Notes: generated by a model not told the origin, from the letters alone. A DNA stretch of 47,201 bases from Bacteroidetes bacterium 24-39-8 (GCA_002256765.1 NCHJ01000007.1:1-47201); one strand, 5' to 3'. Shown: positions 8,108 to 17,345, numbered from the stretch's first letter. Numbers and translations: made by a program.

Positions 8108-9274
8108 TTAGCTAAATGCTTCTCTTACCCTTTCAAAGAAACTCTTGTCTCCCTTATTGGGGTTGGGTTTGAAGTTATCGCTATTGTTTAATTTTTCTAA
8201 AATGGCTTTTTCTTCAGCACTCAAATGTTGTGGTGTCCAAACATTTACGTGAATCAACTGGTCTCCCCTACTATAGCCCTGTACCTCTGGAAAACCCTTT
8301 CCCTTTAATCGGAAAATTTTACCACTTTGTGTGCCTGGAGGAATCTTAATCTTAGCCCTTCCATCAATAGTAGGTACTTCCACTTGGGTACCAAAAGCTG
8401 CGTCAGGAAAACTGATATGTAGATCAAATGCAACGTTCAATCCATCGCGCTGTAATTCTGCATGCGCCTCTTCTTCAATTTGAATAATCAAATCGCCATT
8501 TGATCCACCACGTTCTCCTGCATTACCCTTTCCACTCATGCTCAGCTGCATGCCTTCATGCACACCGGCTGGAATATCTATGCTAATGGTTTCTTCACCA
8601 TATACCCTTCCTTCACCTTTGCAGTTACCACATTTAGCTGTAATAGAAGTTCCTTCTCCATTACAAGTAGGGCAGGTAGTAACGGTTTGCATTTGACCCA
8701 AGAAAGTGTTGGTTACTTTACGAACCTGTCCACTACCCTTACAAGTATTACAAGTTTGAACAGAGCTCTTGTCTTTGGCACCGCTTCCAGAACAAGTGGC
8801 ACAAGCAACATGCTTTTTTACTTTCACATTCTTGGTTACACCCTTGGCCATTTCCTCAAAATTCAATTTGAGTTTGATGCGCAAGTTGCTTCCCCTTTGA
8901 CCTCTGGCATTTCTACCGCCACCGGACCTTGAACGTCCGCCACCGCCGCCAAAGAAATTGCCAAACATATCGTCACCAAAAATGTCACCAAATTGGCTGA
9001 AGATATCGTCAGTATTCATATTGCCACCAAATCCACCGCCACCTGCACCAGGTGCAAATGCAGCATGACCATAACGGTCATACTTGGCTTTTTTGTCGGC
9101 ATCACTGAGTATTTCATAAGCATTGGCTGCTTCCTTGAATTTCTCTTCCGCTTCCTTGTCTCCAGGGTTACGGTCAGGGTGGAATTGCATGGCCACTTTC
9201 CGATAAGCTTTCTTAATCTCTTCGGCACTGGCTCCCTTGCTTACGCCCAGTATTTCATATAAATCTCTCTTCAT
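8108..9274 (-). CDS. dnaJ: Chaperone protein DnaJ
   Basis: 388 residues, full type A (class I) DnaJ. The J domain carries the HPD tripeptide at 32-34. A Gly/Phe-rich linker follows, then four CxxCxGxG zinc-finger repeats ([32 protein letters not shown]) and the C-terminal substrate-binding region. It hands unfolded clients to DnaK and stimulates its ATPase. It lies 17 bp after grpE, forming a grpE-dnaJ operon; dnaK is not in the window. I see no CIRCE repeat upstream. Confidence 0.97.
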   Translation of the reverse strand: MKRDLYEILGVSKGASAEEIKKAYRKVAMQFHPDRNPGDKEAEEKFKEAANAYEILSDADKKAKYDRYGHAAFAPGAGGGGFGGNMNTDDIFSQFGDIFGDDMFGNFFGGGGGRSRSGGGRNARGQRGSNLRIKLKLNFEEMAKGVTKNVKVKKHVACATCSGSGAKDKSSVQTCNTCKGSGQVRKVTNTFLGQMQTVTTCPTCNGEGTSITAKCGNCKGEGRVYGEETISIDIPAGVHEGMQLSMSGKGNAGERGGSNGDLIIQIEEEAHAELQRDGLNVAFDLHISFPDAAFGTQVEVPTIDGRAKIKIPPGTQSGKIFRLKGKGFPEVQGYSRGDQLIHVNVWTPQHLSAEEKAILEKLNNSDNFKPNPNKGDKSFFERVREAFS

Positions 9275-9291
9275 GTATGCTACTATTGGTA

Positions 9292-9855
9292 TTAATTGCC
9301 CACCACTACTTTGGCAAAACGGATGATTTTATCATTTAGGTAATAACCCTTCATTACTTCGTCCAAGATCTTACCCTTTAATTCCGGTGTAGGTGCTGGA
9401 ATTTCAGTGATGGCTTCGTGCTTTTCTACATCAAATTCTGTGTTGATGCTTTCCATGGCTTTTACACCCTTGTTTTGCAAATTGCTACGAATCTTGTTGA
9501 ATACCAACAAAACGCCCTCTTTTTGAGCGGCAACACTGTCTGAGCTAGCTAATTGCTTCTCCGCACGGTCACAATCGTCCAATACGTCAAGCAAGGAAAC
9601 AATGACGTCCTTACCAGCAGTTTGAATCAAATCCAACCTTTCCTTGGCAGTTCTGCGGCGGAAATTGTCAAATTCTGCCATCAAACGGAGGTACTTGTCT
9701 TTTTGCTCCTGTAATTCGGCAGTCAATTTTTCCATTTGGTTCTCTTCTGCAACGGGTTCGTTGAGTTTAGAGGTTCCGGCTGCATTTTCGTCAGTATTGA
9801 TATCCACTTGGGTGTCAGTCTGATTGTTTTCTGGGTTTGTATTGTGCTGCTCCAT
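9292..9855 (-). CDS. grpE: Nucleotide exchange factor GrpE
   Basis: 187 residues. The acidic, Asn/Thr-rich N-terminus is followed by a long coiled coil ([29 protein letters not shown] region) and a C-terminal beta domain ending [18 protein letters not shown], the family hallmark. It releases ADP from DnaK. First gene of the grpE-dnaJ operon. The upstream region of 114 bp to the divergent rlmI-like gene shows no convincing heat-shock operator; a TTTG with 19-bp spacing to TAGTTGGT is only a weak promoter candidate. Confidence 0.96.
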   Translation of the reverse strand: MEQHNTNPENNQTDTQVDINTDENAAGTSKLNEPVAEENQMEKLTAELQEQKDKYLRLMAEFDNFRRRTAKERLDLIQTAGKDVIVSLLDVLDDCDRAEKQLASSDSVAAQKEGVLLVFNKIRSNLQNKGVKAMESINTEFDVEKHEAITEIPAPTPELKGKILDEVMKGYYLNDKIIRFAKVVVGN

Positions 9856-9957
9856 CTCTTTATCGTCTTAATTTATGAAAATTGCTTGATTACCAACTAT
9901 GTCAAAAATATTGCCAAGCAAAGGAAAGGGAAAAAATGACAGGAGAAACGCTTCACC

Positions 9958-9965
9958 TATCTTTG
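9958..9965 (+). promoter_or_regulatory. -7 box TATCTTTG directly before the rlmI-like gene
   Basis: Exact match to TAnnTTTG, ending 4 nt before the ATG at 9970. The -33 region holds only AATG at 19-bp spacing. If used, the transcript would start at or next to the start codon and be leaderless. Confidence 0.5.
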
Positions 9966-9969
9966 CTGA

Positions 9970-11145
9970 ATGACAAAACTGTATCTCAGAAAGAAAATCG
10001 CGCCAAGGATTGCCAATGGTCATCCCTGGGTTTATGGCAACGAAGTAGAAAGAATTGAGGGCGATGTGGTGGCCGGAGACATAGTAGACGTGTATTATAG
10101 TGCTGAAAAATACGCTGGCAGGGGGTATATTAATCCTCAATCCCAGATCTTGGTGCGTTTATTGACCCGAAAGCAAGAAACCATTGACGAGGCTTTTTTT
10201 CACCAGAAAATAGCCAAAGCTTGGGCCTACAGGCAAAAACTGGGTTATACAGAAAACTGCCGCTTGGTTTTTGGTGAGGCCGATGAGCTTCCCGCCCTGA
10301 TCATTGATAAGTTCAACGATTATTTTGTGATCCAGACCCTATCCTTAGGTATGGACCGATGGAAAGACGCCATAGTACGCAGTTTGGAAACCATTTTTAG
10401 CCCCAAGGGAATTTATGAACGCAACGATGTTCCTGTTAGACAACTTGAAGGACTACCCCAACAAAAAGGTTTTTTATCTGCACCCTTTGATCCCAATATT
10501 CAAATTGTAGAAAATGGATTAAAGTTTTTGGTAGACATAGAGAACGGACAAAAGACGGGCTATTTCTTAGACCAACAAGATAACAGAAGGGCCATTCAAC
10601 ATATTGTCAAAGGTGCTGATGTATTAGGCGCTTTTACTTATACTGGTACTTTTGAAATTCATGCAGCAGCTTATGGTGCTAAATCTGTTTTGGGTTTAGA
10701 CATTTCTGAAAATGCAGTAGCACAAGCCAATAAAAATGCAGCTTTAAACGGGCTGGATGGCATTTGCAAATTTGAAGCCATGAATGCTTTTGACGTGCTC
10801 AAACAATGGGGCAAAGACGGACGCAAATATGATGTGGTCATGTTGGATCCTCCCGCATTTACCAAGAGCAGGGAGAGCATTGGCAAAGCCATTACTGGTT
10901 ATAAAGAAATTAACTTACGTGGCATGAAACTCTTACGCAACGGGGGTTTCTTGGTTACCTCAAGTTGTACCAACTTAGTAAATCCAGAAATGTTTTTATC
11001 TGCTATTGATCAAGCTGCTAAAGACGCGCGCAAACGCATTAGACAAGTAGTGTTTCAGGCTCAAAGTTCAGATCATCCTATTATTTGGGGAATGGAAAAT
11101 ACCAATTACCTCAAATTCTTAATAGTAGAAGTTTGTGATAGATAG
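9970..11145 (+). CDS. RlmI-like 23S rRNA cytosine-C5 methyltransferase
   Basis: 391 residues, the usual length of the RlmI/YccW family, which methylates C1962 of 23S rRNA in E. coli. The N-terminal PUA domain shows KIAPRIANGHPWVYGNEV. The SAM-binding region VLGAFTYTGTFEIHA starts at residue 218, the catalytic-type motif DPPAFTKS begins at D293, and SSCTN has its Cys at 333. Cytosolic. It is divergent from grpE and converges on the small sorting-domain gene. The exact target base is inferred from family, not seen. Confidence 0.9.
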   Translation: MTKLYLRKKIAPRIANGHPWVYGNEVERIEGDVVAGDIVDVYYSAEKYAGRGYINPQSQILVRLLTRKQETIDEAFFHQKIAKAWAYRQKLGYTENCRLVFGEADELPALIIDKFNDYFVIQTLSLGMDRWKDAIVRSLETIFSPKGIYERNDVPVRQLEGLPQQKGFLSAPFDPNIQIVENGLKFLVDIENGQKTGYFLDQQDNRRAIQHIVKGADVLGAFTYTGTFEIHAAAYGAKSVLGLDISENAVAQANKNAALNGLDGICKFEAMNAFDVLKQWGKDGRKYDVVMLDPPAFTKSRESIGKAITGYKEINLRGMKLLRNGGFLVTSSCTNLVNPEMFLSAIDQAAKDARKRIRQVVFQAQSSDHPIIWGMENTNYLKFLIVEVCDR

Positions 11146-11171
11146 CCAAAAAAAAGGCTGAAAATGCTAGC

Positions 11172-11513
11172 TTATTTGTTCACTTGAAACTTACCGGATT
11201 CTACAATTTTTCCGGTCCTATCACGTAATTGATAGATGTACAAACCACGTAGGTAATTGTAATCTAGTGTGATATTTAGTTTGGCATCAGTTAGTCTTTG
11301 TTCGGTCATTTTCTTGCCAAAAAAAGCAAAGATTTGCAAGGTATAGGTCTTGTCTACTGACTTATCAAACTCAAAAATAATATAGGAAGTAGCAGGGTTG
11401 GGATAGACACGCATGATCTTAGTACTGGTGACCAAATTGGTCTCATTGTCTGCAACAAAACTGCTGCCTACAACCAGTAAAATCATTAAAGAGAGCGTGT
11501 ATAAATACTTCAT
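11172..11513 (-). CDS. Tiny secreted protein that is almost only a T9SS type A sorting domain
   Basis: 113 residues. A signal peptide of about 20 residues (LVVGSSFVA) is followed after a short link by YPNPATSYIIFEF and ends GLYIYQLRDRTGKIVESGKFQVNK, the pattern of the type A C-terminal sorting domain (TIGR04183-like). Normally this domain is attached to a large secreted or surface protein and is removed by PorU. Here there is no room for a cargo domain. It is flanked by the convergent methyltransferase and by a strong terminator upstream, so it should be transcribed alone. Function is unknown. Confidence 0.8.
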   Translation of the reverse strand: MKYLYTLSLMILLVVGSSFVADNETNLVTSTKIMRVYPNPATSYIIFEFDKSVDKTYTLQIFAFFGKKMTEQRLTDAKLNITLDYNYLRGLYIYQLRDRTGKIVESGKFQVNK

Positions 11514-11594
11514 AAGCTTTCCCAGCTATTGGTTTTCAATGGAAAATTAAGAAAACATTGTTAAATAAAACAAGATTGCCGATTTTTTAACACA

Positions 11595-11630
11595 ATGGGG
11601 CCCTCCCGTGAGTACACGAGAGGGCCCCAT
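11595..11630 (-). terminator. Strong hairpin terminator after the peroxiredoxin gene
   Basis: ATGGGGCCCTC pairs with GAGGGCCCCAT (11 bp); after one mismatch, CGTG pairs with CACG around an AGTA loop. It lies 18 bp beyond the peroxiredoxin stop. The following minus-strand bases (TGTGTTAAAAAAT) are not a clean U-tract, but the stem is very stable. Confidence 0.7.
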
Positions 11631-11648
11631 AAAATATAGTGCAACTGA

Positions 11649-12119
11649 TTAGTTCAATCCAGCCAAACACTCTTGGATAGCAGTAAAGCTAGGCAAGTCA
11701 CCCGGTGTAGGGCAAACTTCTGCATACTTAACTACTCCTTCTTTGTCTATTACAAAAGCAGCGCGTTTACTTACCCCTTGCATGCCAAAAGCAGGAAAGG
11801 TTTCATACAAAACGCCAAATGCTTTGGCAGCATCCTTATTAAAGTCACTCAACAAGGAGAAATTCAATTTTTGTTCTTCTTTGAATTTGCCCAATGTGAA
11901 CAAGGAATCCACAGAAACACCCAATACGGTTGCATTGGTATTGTTGTAGATAGCAATATTGTCACGAATATTGCACAATTCAGCGGTGCAAACACCGGTG
12001 AAAGCCAAAGGGAAAAACAATACAACGGTATTTTTATCAGATGCTCCTAAGGCAACTTGATTTTTCTCTGTATCAAACAAAGATAAAACGGGGGCTTTTT
12101 CGCCAACTTGAATGCTCAT
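11649..12119 (-). CDS. Peroxiredoxin (AhpC/TSA family, AhpE-like)
   Basis: 156 residues. The peroxidatic motif PLAFTGVC places the reactive Cys at 44; a second Cys is at 49 and a third (CPTPGDLP) near the C-terminus. It reduces hydrogen peroxide or organic peroxides in the cytosol with a thiol donor. Length and PxxxTxxC context fit the one-domain AhpE/Prx5-like group better than the 190-residue AhpC type. It is monocistronic: a hairpin terminator follows, and the CoA-transferase genes upstream end 102 bp away. Confidence 0.93.
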   Translation of the reverse strand: MSIQVGEKAPVLSLFDTEKNQVALGASDKNTVVLFFPLAFTGVCTAELCNIRDNIAIYNNTNATVLGVSVDSLFTLGKFKEEQKLNFSLLSDFNKDAAKAFGVLYETFPAFGMQGVSKRAAFVIDKEGVVKYAEVCPTPGDLPSFTAIQECLAGLN

Positions 12120-12220
12120 GGTTTATTTTTTAAGTGCTGCAAAATACGTCAACAACTCATTTGATTAGTCATTGTCAATTACGAAAGCGGAAACAATTTT
12201 TAGCGCTTTTGGTTTAAAGA

Positions 12221-12877
12221 TCAAAGCTTCATTTCTGGCACTTCATCTGGCACTATCAGTTTTCCCGCTGTTTTTGCAACAATCTCTGCTACAGATACCC
12301 CAGGAGCCCTCTCTAATAAATAGAAACCTTCGGGTCTAATATCTAGTACGGCTAGTTCTGTGACTATTTTTTTAACGCAGTTAATTCCCGTAAGCGGTAA
12401 ACTGCACTGTGGCAATAGTTTACTCTCCCCTTTGGGATTGGTATGCATCATAGCTACAATAATATTTTTGGCGCTGGCTACCAAGTCCATGGCCCCACCC
12501 ATTCCCTTGACCATTTTGCCTGGAATCTTCCAATTGGCAATATCGCCCTGCTCGCTAACTTCCATAGCACCCAAGACAGTCAAATTAATTTTCCCGGCCC
12601 TAATCATGCCAAAACTTTCTGCACTATCAAAAAAAGCCCCCCCTTTGATTAAGGTCACTGTTTCCTTACCTGCATTTATGAGGTCGGCGTCTAATTCCAC
12701 TTCAGTGGGATAAGGGCCCATACCCAATATGCCATTCTCACTTTGAAAGAATACATCCATGCCTTCAGGAATATAATTGGCTACCAAAGTGGGAATACCA
12801 ATACCCAGGTTTACATACATACCATCGCGCAGCTCCTGCGCAATGCGTTTGGCTATGCCATATTTGTCTAGTGCCAT
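12221..12877 (-). CDS. scoB: 3-oxoacid CoA-transferase, subunit B
   Basis: 218 residues, usual size for the beta subunit of succinyl-CoA:3-ketoacid CoA-transferase. The conserved SENGILGMG contains the probable catalytic glutamate E47 that forms the glutamyl-CoA intermediate. [17 protein letters not shown] at 23-39 is also diagnostic. With subunit A it moves CoA from succinyl-CoA to acetoacetate in ketone-body or short-chain acid use. It lies 9 bp after subunit A, so the two are co-transcribed. Confidence 0.94.
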   Translation of the reverse strand: MALDKYGIAKRIAQELRDGMYVNLGIGIPTLVANYIPEGMDVFFQSENGILGMGPYPTEVELDADLINAGKETVTLIKGGAFFDSAESFGMIRAGKINLTVLGAMEVSEQGDIANWKIPGKMVKGMGGAMDLVASAKNIIVAMMHTNPKGESKLLPQCSLPLTGINCVKKIVTELAVLDIRPEGFYLLERAPGVSVAEIVAKTAGKLIVPDEVPEMKL

Positions 12878-12886
12878 GTAATTAAT

Positions 12887-13591
12887 TTAAAGGGATGATG
12901 CAATTTGAACCGTTCTGCGCTCAATTCTTTTTTCATAGTGGCTACCCTGAAAAATGCGGTGAACATAGACAGCAGCTACATGCACTTGGTCTGGATCAAT
13001 TTCTCCGGGTGCTACCAATTCTTCTACTTCTGCAATGGTAATGGTTCCGGCTTTGGCCATAGAAGTAGAAAAGTTTCGAGTGGTTTTTCTAAACTGCAGG
13101 TTTCCTAAATGGTCCCCACGCCATGCTTTTACCAACGCAAAATCTGCGTGCAAGGCCAATTCCATCAAGTGCATTTTACCATTGAATTCCCGGACTTCTT
13201 TGCCTTCTGCTATTTCTGTACCATAACCAGCAGGTGTATAGAATGCGGGAATACCCATGGCTGCCATTTGAATTCTGGTTGCCAGTGTTCCCTGCGGCAC
13301 CAAGTCTACTTCTAATTCTCCACTCAAGAGCTGTCTTTCAAATTCTGCATTCTCTCCTACATAACTACTGATCATTTTTTTGATTTGTCTAGTTTTGAGT
13401 AAGAGTCCCAGACCAAAATCATCTACTCCCGCATTATTAGAAATACAGGTTAGTCCATTAATCCCTTTGTCAACTAGGGCTTGAATACAATTTTCGGGGA
13501 TACCATTTAATCCAAATCCTCCCAACATCAGGGTAGCGTTTGAAGGAATGTCTGCAATGGCTGATGCGGCATTAGTAAATACTTTGTTCAT
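12887..13591 (-). CDS. scoA: 3-oxoacid CoA-transferase, subunit A
   Basis: 234 residues, the alpha subunit. The CoA-binding motif GGFGLNGIPENCI lies at 23-35 and the segment SNNAGVDDFGLGLLL follows, as expected for this family. It partners the adjacent scoB product. It is the first gene of the pair; a TAACTTCG box 17 bp before the ATG is a possible promoter. Confidence 0.94.
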   Translation of the reverse strand: MNKVFTNAASAIADIPSNATLMLGGFGLNGIPENCIQALVDKGINGLTCISNNAGVDDFGLGLLLKTRQIKKMISSYVGENAEFERQLLSGELEVDLVPQGTLATRIQMAAMGIPAFYTPAGYGTEIAEGKEVREFNGKMHLMELALHADFALVKAWRGDHLGNLQFRKTTRNFSTSMAKAGTITIAEVEELVAPGEIDPDQVHVAAVYVHRIFQGSHYEKRIERRTVQIASSL

Positions 13592-13607
13592 GGGCGTGGT
13601 TATGCCC

Positions 13608-13615
13608 CGAAGTTA
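13608..13615 (-). promoter_or_regulatory. Possible -7 box TAACTTCG for scoAB
   Basis: TTCG variant of TAnnTTTG, 16 bp before the scoA ATG in the gap after the DUF4296 gene. No good TTG is seen at 17-20 bp upstream of it. Confidence 0.35.
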
Positions 13616-13631
13616 GAAAAACTAATGATTG

Positions 13632-14009
13632 TTAGCGTTGACTTTTTGGAATTTTAACAGGTGGTGGAATGGGAGGCGCTTTTTCACGCTCAGTATAGGC
13701 GTAGATAGAATCCATTAACACTTTGAACTCCTTGGGGTGGGTTTCATAATAGAGGTAACTATTGTAAAACTGTTTACGGGTTGTTCCATGTATGGCAAAT
13801 ACTTGCTCATACAATTGAATATTTTCTTTTTTGCGTTTATTAAGGGTGTCTTTGATTGTGGTTTGAGTATACCATTCATCGGCACGCATCATATCCCACA
13901 TGGCTAATTTCATGGTATTGATGGGCAAAATCACTTGGTCCTTGGGCGTTTTTTTACAAGCCAAGATTGTAAAACAAATTGCAGATACCATTATCCATTT
14001 CCTACTCAT
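13632..14009 (-). CDS. DUF4296-type lipoprotein
   Basis: 125 residues. A lipoprotein signal ends ILAC with the lipid-modified Cys at 18, so it is a membrane-anchored periplasmic or outer-membrane protein. The helical body (MWDMMRADEWYTQ, then a region rich in Lys/Tyr) fits DUF4296, a family common in Bacteroidota, and ends in a Pro/Lys-rich tail (APPIPPPVKIPKS). Its ATG overlaps the stop of the porD-like gene by 4 bp (ATGA), so it is translationally coupled to a type IX secretion component. Function is unknown; the context hints at envelope or secretion work. Confidence 0.8.
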   Translation of the reverse strand: MSRKWIMVSAICFTILACKKTPKDQVILPINTMKLAMWDMMRADEWYTQTTIKDTLNKRKKENIQLYEQVFAIHGTTRKQFYNSYLYYETHPKEFKVLMDSIYAYTEREKAPPIPPPVKIPKSQR

Positions 14010-14929
14010 TGCAATTCCTGTTTGTATTTGCTTGAATTTACAATATCTATTTCACTCAGTATTTCTACTGCCCTGGCTTTTTCAGTGGCAGATGCTTTTT
14101 TAAAAATGCCTACCAATTCTTGGTATTTACCCTGCATAAAAAATTGCAGAATCATGGTATTAGGATTCTCTTTATTAAATGCTTGCAATTGAATCAATGC
14201 CTGTAAAATATTACCTCTTGCTTCTGCTTCATTATCATAGAGTTTATCCATACCCGCACGATAATAAGTATAGATCACGTCATGAATAATATTGTATTTA
14301 TTATTGGTCAGATTTTCATTGAGCCAATACCTATTGCGTAATCCATCAAATATGCGCCAGCCTGCAATGTTTTTCCCTTCTGGTGCATTGGTTACCACAT
14401 TCAGTGCTTTATTAAATTGGCTTTCGCCTGCTTTGGGACTAAATGAATCATTATCTAATCCAATAATTGAATAGGCATAGAAAGCAAGCACAGCTGTTAA
14501 ATTGGCCACGGAAGCATCATTACCTTGTACCCTATTTTCATTGAATTCAACGGGTTGGAATTCTATGTATTTAAAGGTCAAGTCTGCGTCTTGGTAATTG
14601 ACAATGGCAGATTTATAAGAAGCATTAAAGATGGGTCTTGCTGCTTGCACCGTTAGTGTTGCTTTATAAATATTTGCTTCGACTACCTGTTCAATATTGA
14701 TGATAAAACTGCAGTCTATTTTCTCCTGCACTTTATAGATTTCATTGGTCCATTTGCGAGTATTGAGCAGGTTGGTTAATTGTTGCTGTAGACTGGTAAA
14801 TATTTTTCTATCTACGGTAGTCCCCACCCTATTGGATAACACGGTTACGCGTGCATTTAGTTCCTGTGCAACTGCCGCAAGCACCCACATTTGAAATGCT
14901 ACAAATAGTATGAGTAATTTCTTATGCAT
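14006..14929 (-). CDS. porD: PorD-like (DUF4835) type IX secretion protein
   Basis: 307 residues from the ATG at 14929. An upstream in-frame ATG exists at 14956, but the shorter start puts a normal signal peptide (MHKKLLILF ... VAAVAQ) at the N-terminus. The body matches the DUF4835/PorD pattern: ELNARVTVLSNRV, then FTSLQQQLTNLLNTRKWTN near residues 45-65. PorD is reported to be associated with type IX secretion in Bacteroidota; its exact task is poorly known. The start overlaps the end of coaBC by 8 bp and the stop overlaps the DUF4296 gene, so the three form one tight operon. Confidence 0.85.
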   Translation of the reverse strand: MHKKLLILFVAFQMWVLAAVAQELNARVTVLSNRVGTTVDRKIFTSLQQQLTNLLNTRKWTNEIYKVQEKIDCSFIINIEQVVEANIYKATLTVQAARPIFNASYKSAIVNYQDADLTFKYIEFQPVEFNENRVQGNDASVANLTAVLAFYAYSIIGLDNDSFSPKAGESQFNKALNVVTNAPEGKNIAGWRIFDGLRNRYWLNENLTNNKYNIIHDVIYTYYRAGMDKLYDNEAEARGNILQALIQLQAFNKENPNTMILQFFMQGKYQELVGIFKKASATEKARAVEILSEIDIVNSSKYKQELQ

Positions 14930-16118
14930 GAATCTTGGATACAATGTATGAAACAATTTGCTCTGCTACAATGGTTTTTGAAACCAGTGGAATGAATAAG
15001 GCAGTACCCTCATGGTCAAGAATGGTTACTTGGTTTTGGGAACTTCCAAATCCAGCACCTTGGTCCTTGAGTGAATTGAGTACAATTGCGTCTGCATTTT
15101 TAGCCAACAATTTTTTCTGGGCATTAACAATTTCATTCTCGGTTTCTAAGGCAAATCCTACTACAAATTGACCAGGCTTTTTGGATGCTCCCAAATGTGC
15201 TAAAATATCTTTTGTTTTGACCAATTGAAGGGTTGGATCTTGGGTTGTTTTTTTGATTTTTTGCTGCGCTATATTTTCCATTTTATAATCGGCCACAGCC
15301 GCAGACAAAATAGCAATGTCCATATTGTTGAACACGCGATTACAAGCTTCAAACATATCTGCTGCACTAATTACATTGACCAAACCAATTCCCGCATACG
15401 CCGTTTTTTGAGCCGTGGGACCAGTAACCAATACCACATCAGCGCCCTGCAAATACAAGGCTTCTGCTAGTGCAAAACCCATTTGACCTGAAGAATGATT
15501 ACCTATAAATCTTACTGGATCAATAGCTTCAAATGTAGGGCCAGCAGTCACCAATGCCCGCTTTCCCTTTAGGGTTTCTTTTCTAAAAAACCTACTCACA
15601 AGTGCGTGCAAAATGGTTTCAGGTTCGGCCATTCTACCTGGCCCAAATAAGCCACTAGCCAGTTCTCCTGTTTCTACGGGCATAATATAAACGCCATCGT
15701 TATGCAAGGTTTGCAAATTTCTTTTGGTTGCGCCGTGCAGCCACATGTCTTCATCCATGGCAGGAGCTACCATTACCGGACAAGTAGCTGAAAGATAGGT
15801 AGCCATTAATAAATTGTCGCATTGCCCGTTGGCCATTTTGGCCAGGGTATTACAACTCAGTGGTGCTATTATAAATAAATCGGCCCACCGGCCTAACTGC
15901 ACGTGGTTAGACCATCCTTCTGTGCCAGAAAGCTCCATTAATACAGGATGATTGGTCAGGGTAGACAAGACCAAGGGCGATACAAAGTCTTTTGAGGCGG
16001 GGGTCATGACCACCCTTACTTCTGCACCTGCTTTTACCAATAATCTAACTAATAGGATAGATTTGTAAGCAGCAATGCTGGCAGTTATACCCAATAAGAT
16101 TTTCTTTCCTTGCAACAT
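14922..16118 (-). CDS. coaBC: Bifunctional CoaBC
   Basis: 398 residues. The N-terminal half is phosphopantothenoylcysteine decarboxylase (CoaC, FMN-binding, GITASIAAYKSILLVRLL; catalytic-type His in WSNHVQLGRWAD; PAMDEDMW where many family members have PAMN). The C-terminal half is phosphopantothenate-cysteine ligase (CoaB, VTAGPTFEAIDPVRFIGN and SSGQMGFALAEAL). Together they make 4'-phosphopantetheine for coenzyme A. A U-tract hairpin separates it from rpoZ upstream. Confidence 0.95.
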   Translation of the reverse strand: MLQGKKILLGITASIAAYKSILLVRLLVKAGAEVRVVMTPASKDFVSPLVLSTLTNHPVLMELSGTEGWSNHVQLGRWADLFIIAPLSCNTLAKMANGQCDNLLMATYLSATCPVMVAPAMDEDMWLHGATKRNLQTLHNDGVYIMPVETGELASGLFGPGRMAEPETILHALVSRFFRKETLKGKRALVTAGPTFEAIDPVRFIGNHSSGQMGFALAEALYLQGADVVLVTGPTAQKTAYAGIGLVNVISAADMFEACNRVFNNMDIAILSAAVADYKMENIAQQKIKKTTQDPTLQLVKTKDILAHLGASKKPGQFVVGFALETENEIVNAQKKLLAKNADAIVLNSLKDQGAGFGSSQNQVTILDHEGTALFIPLVSKTIVAEQIVSYIVSKIHA

Positions 16119-16144
16119 GGTTCTTAGTTAGACTTGAAAATAAC

Positions 16145-16173
16145 AAAAAACGACAGGCAAATGCTGTCGTTTT
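16145..16173 (-). terminator. Terminator between rpoZ and coaBC
   Basis: AAAACGACAG pairs with CTGTCGTTTT (10 bp, 7-nt loop); on the minus strand it runs on into TTTTTTG. It lies 25 bp after the rpoZ stop and 27 bp before the coaBC start. No clear TAnnTTTG promoter follows it. Confidence 0.75.
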
Positions 16174-16197
16174 AGGTATTTACATAAATTTTATCTA

Positions 16198-16542
16198 TTA
16201 ACGGAACAGATCGTTCTCGTTATTTCTTCTATGGTAGATCTTGTTTTCCATGAACTCTTGGGTAGCCAAGATTGCAGGATTAGGCATTTTCTCATATGCC
16301 CTAGAGATTTCAATTTGCTCTTTGTTCTCATGAATTTCTTCCAGAGAATCAGTATGACTAGCAAATTCTTCTAGTTTATTATGAAGTTCCTCACGCAAAG
16401 AAATATTAATTTGGTTAGCCCTTCTTGCAATGATGGCAATGGATTCGTACAAATTACCTGTTTTTCCTTTGATCTCAATCAGGCTTTTGGTTTCAACAAC
16501 GCTGGCAGTGTTAGCGCTCATTTGCCTTCTTAATTTGCTCAT
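16198..16542 (-). CDS. rpoZ: RNA polymerase omega subunit, Bacteroidota type
   Basis: 114 residues. It has the Bacteroidota omega/Rpb6 pattern: TGNLYESIAIIARRANQINISLREELHNKLEEF, then a charged linker and YEKMPNPAILATQEFMENKI. Omega assists RNA polymerase assembly. The ATG overlaps the bamD stop by 4 bp (ATGA). The bamD-rpoZ-coaBC-porD neighbourhood supports the call, since this order recurs in the phylum. Confidence 0.88.
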   Translation of the reverse strand: MSKLRRQMSANTASVVETKSLIEIKGKTGNLYESIAIIARRANQINISLREELHNKLEEFASHTDSLEEIHENKEQIEISRAYEKMPNPAILATQEFMENKIYHRRNNENDLFR

Positions 16543-17336
16543 TTTTTCAGGTTTTTGATAAAGTTATTTGTTTGTGTTTTTATTTTGGCCACTTCTGCCA
16601 GGTATTTGCTTTCGCTGAATCGTTCTGAAAAGTCTGCACATTCTGACAACACTTTTTCATAGCGCGCCAATTGCTTGTCTTCATAACTCATTTCAGCGTA
16701 TTTGAAATAAGACTTAATTACTTGCAGCTTGTACTCATCCGCCTTTTTGGAATCTGGAAAATTATCAGACACATTTCCAAAGGCAATGGCCGCAGCTTTA
16801 TAGAATCCAAGGTTGTAATACAATCCAGCACTCTTATAATCCTTGGCTTCCAATTTCTCCCTACACTGGTCTATAATATCAGCCGCCTCTTTTCCTCTTG
16901 GAGAACTAGGGTGGGTATTGATAAATGTTTGCATCAGTCCAATAGTCTTATTGGTATTGGTCTGATCAAGGTCAATCTTGGGAGACTGTCTAAAGTAACA
17001 GTAAGCCCGCATGTAATCACATTCTTCCACTTTGGCACTGTTGGGAAAACTCTCTACAAAACTCTTAAATAGGTTCTCTGCGTTCAGATAATCCTTTTGG
17101 TAGTAGTAGGAATAGGCAAACTTATAATAAGCCTCTTCATAACCCGGTGTACCCTTGATATAGGGAAAAATGTCTTCAAAGAGCTGTTGTGCGTATCCGT
17201 AATTCTTCTGCTCGTAATACTGGTCTGCCATCTTATGCTTGTACTCGTAGTCCTTGCTCTTCATAACCTTGGAGAACTTGTTGGAGCAGCTGCCGAGTAC
17301 CAGAACCGAAAACAATAAAATGAGGATCCTATTCAT
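16539..17336 (-). CDS. bamD: Outer membrane assembly lipoprotein BamD
   Basis: 265 residues from the ATG at 17336. The lipoprotein signal MNRILILLFSVLVLGSC puts the lipidated Cys at 17. The body is a series of TPR-like helical repeats (YYEQKNYGYAQQLFEDIFPYIKG, YYQKDYLNAENLFKSFVESFP). It works with BamA to insert beta-barrels in the outer membrane. An in-frame ATG four codons upstream is rejected because it overlaps the -7 box at 17346-17353. First gene of an operon with rpoZ. Confidence 0.92.
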   Translation of the reverse strand: MNRILILLFSVLVLGSCSNKFSKVMKSKDYEYKHKMADQYYEQKNYGYAQQLFEDIFPYIKGTPGYEEAYYKFAYSYYYQKDYLNAENLFKSFVESFPNSAKVEECDYMRAYCYFRQSPKIDLDQTNTNKTIGLMQTFINTHPSSPRGKEAADIIDQCREKLEAKDYKSAGLYYNLGFYKAAAIAFGNVSDNFPDSKKADEYKLQVIKSYFKYAEMSYEDKQLARYEKVLSECADFSERFSESKYLAEVAKIKTQTNNFIKNLKK

Positions 17337-17345
17337 ACAAGTTTG

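Noticed and set aside
8558-8932. 124-codon plus-strand frame
   Set aside because: Antisense to the zinc-finger part of dnaJ; it arises from the codon bias of the real gene.
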